DNA of 11,684 bases from Cochliopodium minus (lineage: Eukaryota > Discosea > Himatismenida > Cochliopodiidae): the NCBI GenBank assembly GCA_024220525.1, contig JAMYWO010000013.1:201129-212812 (forward strand), written 5' to 3'. The notes below the pieces were generated by a model. The model searched no databases. It was not told the DNA's origin and saw nothing but the letters and a program-made list of their open reading frames with translations. The stretch's first letter is position 1. Each line of letters opens with the position of its first letter. The position numbers were made by a program, and so were the translations under genes. Of this stretch, positions 6,704-11,684 are shown piece after piece.

Positions 6704-7293
6704 ATGGATTTAGTTGAACAAAACAGAAAAAAAGAAAGATAGCTCAAATATGGAATAATAGGGATTGAATTTCTTCCCGAAAAATTAATTGAAGAAATTG
6801 GAAAAATCCAAATTTCAGGACAACAGGAAAATAAAATCGATGTTGTGAGAACAATGCAAATTTCAATATGGTAGTAGAAATGTTGAAGAAAATTAATGAT
6901 CAAAAAGATCGAAATCAAATGAGTTTTTATGATCATTGCAAAAATTTGCTAGTAGATGGACACACCCACCTTTTGTTTCATACAAGTACACAAGTCAATT
7001 CACGAATGAATTTCTCTTATCTTTTGGATGCTTCAGAAGAACATCAATCAATTCGTGACTATCTTATGATCACTTCAAATATTTCCAAATCTCAAAGATT
7101 AGCTTATGGATCCGATATTTTCAAGAGAATTATCAGCTTTGGATTATGGGGACAAGATGGCAATTATTTTGGAAACTTAGAACAGATAACAGAGAAAGAG
7201 GAAGAGGAATTAAAATATAGCTTCTATAAAATTCTCTTAGAAAAAAAATATGCTTCTATCGAAGATGGAACCTTCTATTTGAACTTGAAATAA
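6704..7293 (+). pseudogene. Unrecognised protein gene with one stop and one frameshift
   Basis: A coding frame starts at ATG 6704 (MDLVEQNRKKER), meets a TAG at 6740-6742, and continues as protein-like sequence (LKYGIIGIEFLPEKLIEEIG...). Near 6828-6835 the good frame shifts by one base inside an A run. It then runs open to TAA at 7291-7293, passing the ATG at 6868. The C-terminal part contains SFYDHCKNLLVDGHTHLLFH, then SYLLDASEEHQSIRDYL and YGSDIFKRIISFGLWGQDG. The TAG is one C-to-T change from a Gln codon, and the shift fits one lost A, so the damage is light and could in part be sequencing error. Alternatively a shorter intact gene of 141 codons could start at 6868. No intron that removes both lesions is visible. 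The family is not recognised. A possible AATAAA signal lies at 7304-7309. Confidence 0.55.
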
Positions 7294-7505
7294 AATTTTG
7301 GTCAATAAAATTATCATTCTATATGAAAATAACTTTTTTTTCAATATGCGATTCTAATAAACACCAACTGATAATATCAATAATACTCCATTTTTAGGGA
7401 ATGTCTCTTATGGAAAACTTTTCTCTTTAATATCAGAAGTTTTATAAATTAAATGATTGAAAACATTCAACCAAAAAAGATCAGATTTATAAGACTCCAC
7501 TATAT

Positions 7506-7696
7506 TTGTACCAATTTTTAAATTACCATTTCAATTTTAATTGTAAAATTGAGGAATTTATAAACAAAAACAAAAGGATTGATATGAAAAGAATAGTGAT
7601 CAAAATGATGATTCACAAGTTCGAGATGATCAAGAAAATCTGGAACTTGGAGATGTTCTTCCACATTATTCTGACAAAATATCAACAATAAAATGA
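7506..7696 (+). pseudogene. Degraded coding remnant, frame-shifted
   Basis: Two frames each show part of a credible peptide. The first has CKIEEFINKNKRID near 7547-7585. After a one-base shift the second reads YEKNSDQNDDSQVRDDQ, continues as ENLELGDVLPHYSD, and ends in a TGA at 7694-7696. The switch point at about 7583 has no splice signals. The rest of 7294-7505 is AT-rich and holds one short protein-like piece (NNTPFLGNVSYGKLF near 7380-7425) between stops. All of this may be the decayed tail of the gene at 6704 or of another gene. Family unknown. Confidence 0.3.
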
Positions 7697-7744
7697 TTTT
7701 TAAAATATTGAAGTTCAAGAAAAATGTTAGATCAGATGTAAGAC

Positions 7745-7921
7745 TTAATTTTTTTTGTATGAGAAAAAATTTTCTTCTATCTTTGTTGCAAATTGATTTT
7801 GAATTTCTTCAAGATTGATTTTTTTTATCTTTGGAGATCTTCAAAAAATTTTTTTTATATATCCTCAGTATATAAGAAATAAAAAAATAAACCACAGTAA
7901 AAGAAATTTTCCAAATTTCAT
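7745..7921 (-). pseudogene. Possible broken small secreted-peptide gene
   Basis: On the minus strand an ATG at 7921-7919 opens a signal-peptide-like stretch, MKFGKFLLLWFIFLFLIY. The same frame continues through two TGA codons into a protein-like segment (KIKKINLEEIQNQFATKIEE) and ends in TAA at 7747-7745. No GT...AG intron removes the two stops. Hydrophobic Phe/Leu-rich peptides arise easily in AT-rich DNA, so this is weak. Confidence 0.2.
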
Positions 7922-8113
7922 TTCTAGATTTTTTAAACAAAATAAGCTCAAACAACTTTAACTTCTCAAATTAAAAGCAAAAAATATTCAAAGATCTAAA
8001 TTTTTTTTCTATTTTAAAAAATTAAAAATAAAATAAATAAATATTTATTATATTCAAAAAAGGAAAAAAAAAAAAAAAAGAAGGAAAGAAATTTAAAATT
8101 ATTTTGAGTAGTA

Positions 8114-9427
8114 ATGATAAACATGTTTTTAAGGTGTTTAATTTTGGTTTTGAACATCTTGGTTTTTGGTCTTTTGATTTTTAATTATTCCCCAACAGAA
8201 CCTTTCTCAAGAGCGAATGTGACAATCCAAGCAAACAAATTGGCTCTTGATAAAAATTATAAAGTAGATCTTGTCTACACTTGGGTAAATGGTTCTGACC
8301 CTAAATTTAAAGAGAATCTCAAATTGTATAAAGAGAAGCAAAGATATTTAAGGGAGAATGGTAAAAAATTTAAAAAATATAAACAGATTGAAAAAATAAA
8401 AATAAATAAATATCTTTTCTCTTAAAATTTATTTCACATAAAATTTAAAAAAAAAAAAAAATTGAAAAGAATATAAAGAAGGGAGATTTTTTGATGGAAG
8501 TGATTTAAAATTTTCATTGAGAAGTGTTGAAAAATACTTGGACTGGTATAACAACATCTATATTGTAACCAATGGACAGATACCCAACTGGTTGAATATA
8601 TCCCATCCAAGAATAAAGATAGTCACACATAAGGAGATCTTCAAGAATCATGATGATCTTCCTACATTCAATTCTGTGGCCATAGAATCAAATATACATA
8701 GAATAGAAAATTTGACAGAGGAATTTATATATTTGAACGATGATTTTTTATTTGGATCTAGAATAAGAAAATCGGATTATTTTCTTGATGATGGATCATA
8801 TAAATTATATGCATGTGATGATTCACCAACTGGCAAAAAAAAAAAAATATTTCATTTTTTCAGTGAATGATATTTATTTATTTTTAGGATTTACTTCAAG
8901 GAAAACTTGTGCTTATGGAAACTCTTTAAAATTCGTCAACAGATTATTCGATAAAAAATTCGGGGCCAAAAAAAGGAGGGGAGTTTGTCACGTTCCACAT
9001 CTTGTAAAGAAGAGCGTCATCAACAATCTTCAAGAAATGTTTCCTGAGGAATTCAAGAAAACATCATCACATAAGTTTAGATCTCCAGATGACATGCAAT
9101 TCATTTTTTCGTAAAAAATTTTTTTTACTTTTAAAAATTTTAATAAATAATTTTTTTTTTGTTAGATACAATAACTTTTTTAAAAACCAAGGAAATTATT
9201 ATTACATTGAAATGGACCCTATTAGATATTCTTGGAACATGGGAAAGAAGCAAGCTTATGATCTTAAAATAGATTTTCAAAGGATGTATAGCACTGCAAA
9301 GTTTCTTTGTATTCAAGACGATCTTACCTACAAGGTTGGTGAGAATGTAAGTGCCATAATGGAGAATATTGACATTTTTTTCAACAAGTTTTTTCCATTT
9401 CCTTCCCAATTTGAGTTGGTGAATTGA
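8114..9427 (+). CDS. Stealth-family sugar-phosphotransferase (GlcNAc-1-phosphotransferase-like)
   Basis: Exons inferred: 8114-8360, 8482-8832, 8888-9110, 9166-9427; 1083 nt, 360 residues, stop TGA. All four Stealth blocks are present. CR1 is residues 50-62 (KVDLVYTWVNGSD). CR2 is about 86-185, with SLRSVEKYLDWYNNIYIVTN, then GQIPNWL and YLNDDFLFGS. CR3 is about 230-273, with HVPHLVKK and TSSHKFRSPDDMQF. CR4 is about 319-357, with KFLCIQDD and FFPFPSQFEL. Residues 5-24 are a single hydrophobic segment, so it is probably a type II Golgi or ER membrane enzyme with a lumenal catalytic domain. Stealth enzymes transfer a sugar-1-phosphate to a sugar; the animal relative (GNPTAB) marks lysosomal enzymes and bacterial relatives build capsules. 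Acceptor and donor here are unknown. The protein lacks the spacer, Notch and DMAP regions of the animal enzyme. The second intron (8833-8887) is GC...AG. The acceptor at 8481 could instead be 8478, adding one residue. Confidence 0.92.
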
Positions 9428-9463
9428 CAAATACTTTTTCATATGTAATTTTAAATTCTGTTT

Positions 9464-9469
9464 AATAAA
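9464..9469 (+). terminator. Possible poly(A) signal of the Stealth gene
   Basis: AATAAA occurs 37 bases after the Stealth stop codon. The placement is suitable, but the motif is frequent by chance in this DNA. Confidence 0.35.
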
Positions 9470-9718
9470 AAGTTTATTTATTGTAAAGAAAATTAAACAA
9501 GTTGTTTATTTTTGAGTAATAACATAATTTTTTTTTGATAACTAAAAATGTAAAAGATGGAAACACTTTCAATCTTTAATTAAAGTTAATAAACAAAAAT
9601 AATAAAATTTGTTTCCCTCAAAATAATAGATGAATTCTACCAAAGATTATAAAAGAAAAAGTTTTTTAATTTTCTTTAAAGTTTTGGACAAAACAAAATA
9701 AAAATCAAAATAAAAAAA

Positions 9719-11014
9719 ATGAATGATAAAATTTATGAAGATGAAAAAGATACAGATCATAAAACCATTTATGTATGGGAGAATCAAAGAAAGAAAATGT
9801 TTTTTGGTGAATTTTCTGCAGAGGGACTTTTGATAACTGAGAGAGGGCCATATAATGATGATAAAGCTGAATGTTGTTCTCCTATGGAATATCCTCTTCC
9901 TTCAAATGGTATATGAGAATTATAAATTTGAAATTTTTTTTATTGAAGAAATATATTTTCTTTACAATCAAAAATCGACCATGATTGATTATGATACAAT
10001 AGAATGGGTATTTGATTTACATATTTAAAAATCTAGTAACTTAAAAATCTGAAAATTATTTTGGATATATTTCGGTCAAATAAATAATTTTCATATTATG
10101 GATATATTTTTCAAATGAAAGGTTTGGATAAACGAATGGAAGGTAAATATATTCTTAAATTTGATGAAATTAATTTAGTATAAATTTTTGAAAATAGATA
10201 GTTGTAGAAACAGGAGTAACAGACAATGATGGGTGGGTAATCTTTTTTTTTTTTGTTAGTTTTTTGTAAAAGAACATTAAATATACTTAATTTTAAAGCA
10301 ATATGCAGTGAATTGGGCGGGATTAAACACATTTTACCCCAACAAGAGTTTCCAGCATTTTGTGAGAAAGAGAAAGTGGGAAAGGAGAATGAGAACTAAA
10401 AAGGAGAGAAAAGAGGGGATCACTTATGAAACATTCAAGGAAAGATTGGACAATAATATTTACCAAAACTTTAAAGATAAAAATTATGATGAAAAAGATA
10501 TTTTGATACTAGGTAAATAGAAAATAAAATATAACTAAAAAAATGATAATAATAAATGAAAAGAATAAAAAATTAAGTAAATTAAAATTAAAAATCAAAT
10601 AAATAAAATAAATTTAAATTATAAAAATACAACTTTTTAAAAACTTTTTTATTAGAAAAATTTAAAAGAGCAATGAAATTGCTTTTGATAAGAAACAAGA
10701 TGAAAGAATTGACGAAGCATTTATGTAAAGACCCTCAGTTTAAATTCCAGAGACATCGCATAGAAATAGTGAAAGAATTCATCAACACCGAAAAAACATA
10801 TGTTGCGGGATTAAGAATATTAATCTCACATTATTTGGTTCCTTTAGAAAATCCTCAACAAGTAAAAACGATTGAAAAACAATTTATTTTTTATTTACTA
10901 TTTTTGATTTCAAAAAAAAAAATAAGTATTCAGCACCTTCCCTTACAAAAGTAGAACTGGCTTCCATTTTTAGTAATATTAGAACAATTTTTGATTTTCA
11001 TTCCATCCTTGTAA

Positions 11015-11046
<32 letters not shown>

Positions 11047-11684
11047 AATTTTATATTTTTTTTTTTTTCATTACATATTTTTTTTTCTGAAAAGTTGCAA
11101 AAAATGGAGGATGAGTACAAAAATAAGGGACCTCTCATAAACATTGCAGAACTCATCTCCAAAAATTTTCCCTTTTTAAAAATGTACATAACATACATCA
11201 ACGACTACGTAAAAAAAATTAAACAATAAAAATTTTTTATTTTATGATTAAAATATAAAGTAAGTTAATTAAAATTAAAATATAATTTAAATAATATTTT
11301 TTTAAAAAAAAAAAGCAAAAAGCTTTGCATTGTTTGTCTCATTTGAACAAAATTTCAGGTTTTATGGATTGGACCAAAGAGAAACAGTCTAACAAAGGGT
11401 CTTTTGGGATGGATCTCCCTTCTTTATTGATTTCTCCTGTTCAAAGAGTTCCAAGATATGTAAATAATCAAAAAAATAAATTTAAAAATAAAAAATTTAA
11501 ATTAAAAATAAAATAAATCAAAAAAATCAAATTAAATAATCAAAAATTTAATTAAATGAATCAAATTAAAAAAAATTAAAAATATTTTTTTTTTTTAGGT
11601 TTTATTACTGAAAGAATTATTGAACAAAACAACAGAGACTCATGTTCATTATTCTCAAATAAATAAAGCTTTAAGTCTGACTTC
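9719..11684 (+). CDS. DysF-DH domain RhoGEF, runs off the window
   Basis: Exons inferred: 9719-9908, 10003-10007, 10122-10142, 10198-10236, 10299-10512, 10656-10861, 10927-11010, 11095-11208, 11316-11459, 11599 to the end. The joined frame stays open for 367 codons. The DysF domain starts at about residue 16 (TIYVWENQRKKMFFGEF), with EW..INEW, DNDGWQYA and FVRKRKWERRM to about residue 120. The DH domain spans about 180 to the window end. Its first block is IVKEFINTEKTYVAGLRIL, then LTKVELASIFSNIRTIFDFH. The signature LISPVQRVPRY is followed by VLLLKELL across the last intron, and HVHYSQINKAL follows. DH domains catalyse GDP release from Rho/Rac GTPases; these conserved blocks look intact. The start at 9719 gives only about 15 residues before DysF, and no MIT exons are visible in 9428-9718, unlike the paralogue at 629. 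A PH domain is expected beyond the window. The 5-, 21- and 39-nt exons match the paralogue exactly in length. Confidence 0.9.
10565..10869 (+). repeat. Paralogous segment shared with 2052-2360
   Basis: End of intron, the first full DH exon and the following donor (gtaaaaac) match 2052-2360. The shared AT-rich intron block (attaagtaaattaaaatta) is unexpected in old paralogues. The similarity stops right after the donor, where the other copy hits the N. Confidence 0.85.

Noticed and set aside
6740-6742. Reassignment of TAG (or TGA) as a sense codon
   Set aside because: TAG ends the 201-aa protein at 3872, and TGA ends both the 636-aa protein and the Stealth gene at their natural family end. 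The in-frame stops occur only in decayed regions.
6646-6936. A 96-residue minus-strand frame rich in Phe and Ile
   Set aside because: It is antisense to protein-like plus-strand sequence and mostly reads through poly-T.
9140-9442. Minus-strand frame opposite the last Stealth exon
   Set aside because: It is antisense to a clearly conserved Stealth CR4 exon.
1-11684. CRISPR arrays, insertion sequences, tRNA genes or bacterial operon signals
   Set aside because: No spaced repeats, inverted-repeat-bounded transposase or cloverleaf was visible, and the gene structure is eukaryotic.

Overview
The window looks like nuclear DNA from an AT-rich, intron-rich protist. Coding stretches are cut by many short introns, mostly 50-180 nt, AT-rich and GT...AG (one GC...AG). 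Intergenic DNA is A/T homopolymer-rich. The standard code fits: TAA, TAG and TGA all end credible genes. Dbl-type RhoGEFs and RCC1 repeats next to each other fit an amoeboid protist. An Anaeramoeba-like metamonad or an amoebozoan is my guess, but the sequence does not prove it.

Layout. (1) 1-454: last exon of a RhoGEF, the C-terminal half of a PH domain, behind an A-rich microsatellite intron. (2) 629-2352: a gene starting with an MIT domain, then a DysF (dysferlin/peroxin/TECPR1-type) domain, then the first DH block. I rebuilt nine exons, including 8-nt and 5-nt microexons. It breaks off inside an intron at a single N (2378), where decayed RCC1 repeats follow (2379-2790). (3) 2861-2978, minus strand: a 5S rRNA gene with a poly-T terminator. 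(4) 3083-3872 and 4243-6153: two related secreted low-complexity proteins with cationic Gly/Lys/Met/Phe segments. The larger is a 636-aa block protein: cationic helix, then Pro/Arg/Asn-rich, then Gln/Asp/Gly-rich. (5) 6376-7921: gene remnants on both strands with stops and frameshifts. (6) 8114-9427: a complete four-exon Stealth-family sugar-phosphotransferase (GlcNAc-1-phosphotransferase-like) with a signal anchor. (7) 9719-11684 (runs off the end): a second DysF-DH RhoGEF, paralogous to the gene at 629 but without the MIT domain.

How they work together. Three RhoGEF pieces in the same orientation suggest a local head-to-tail family. The MIT-DysF-DH order is the most interesting point: MIT domains bind ESCRT-III tails, the TECPR1 DysF domain is known to bind sphingomyelin exposed on damaged membranes, and DH-PH modules activate Rho GTPases. 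A link between membrane damage and actin remodelling is an attractive inference, not shown here. The secreted proteins and the Stealth enzyme belong to the secretory pathway but show no direct tie to the RhoGEFs.

Exon structures were inferred by eye from splice signals, reading-frame continuity and comparison of the two paralogues. No database search was possible.
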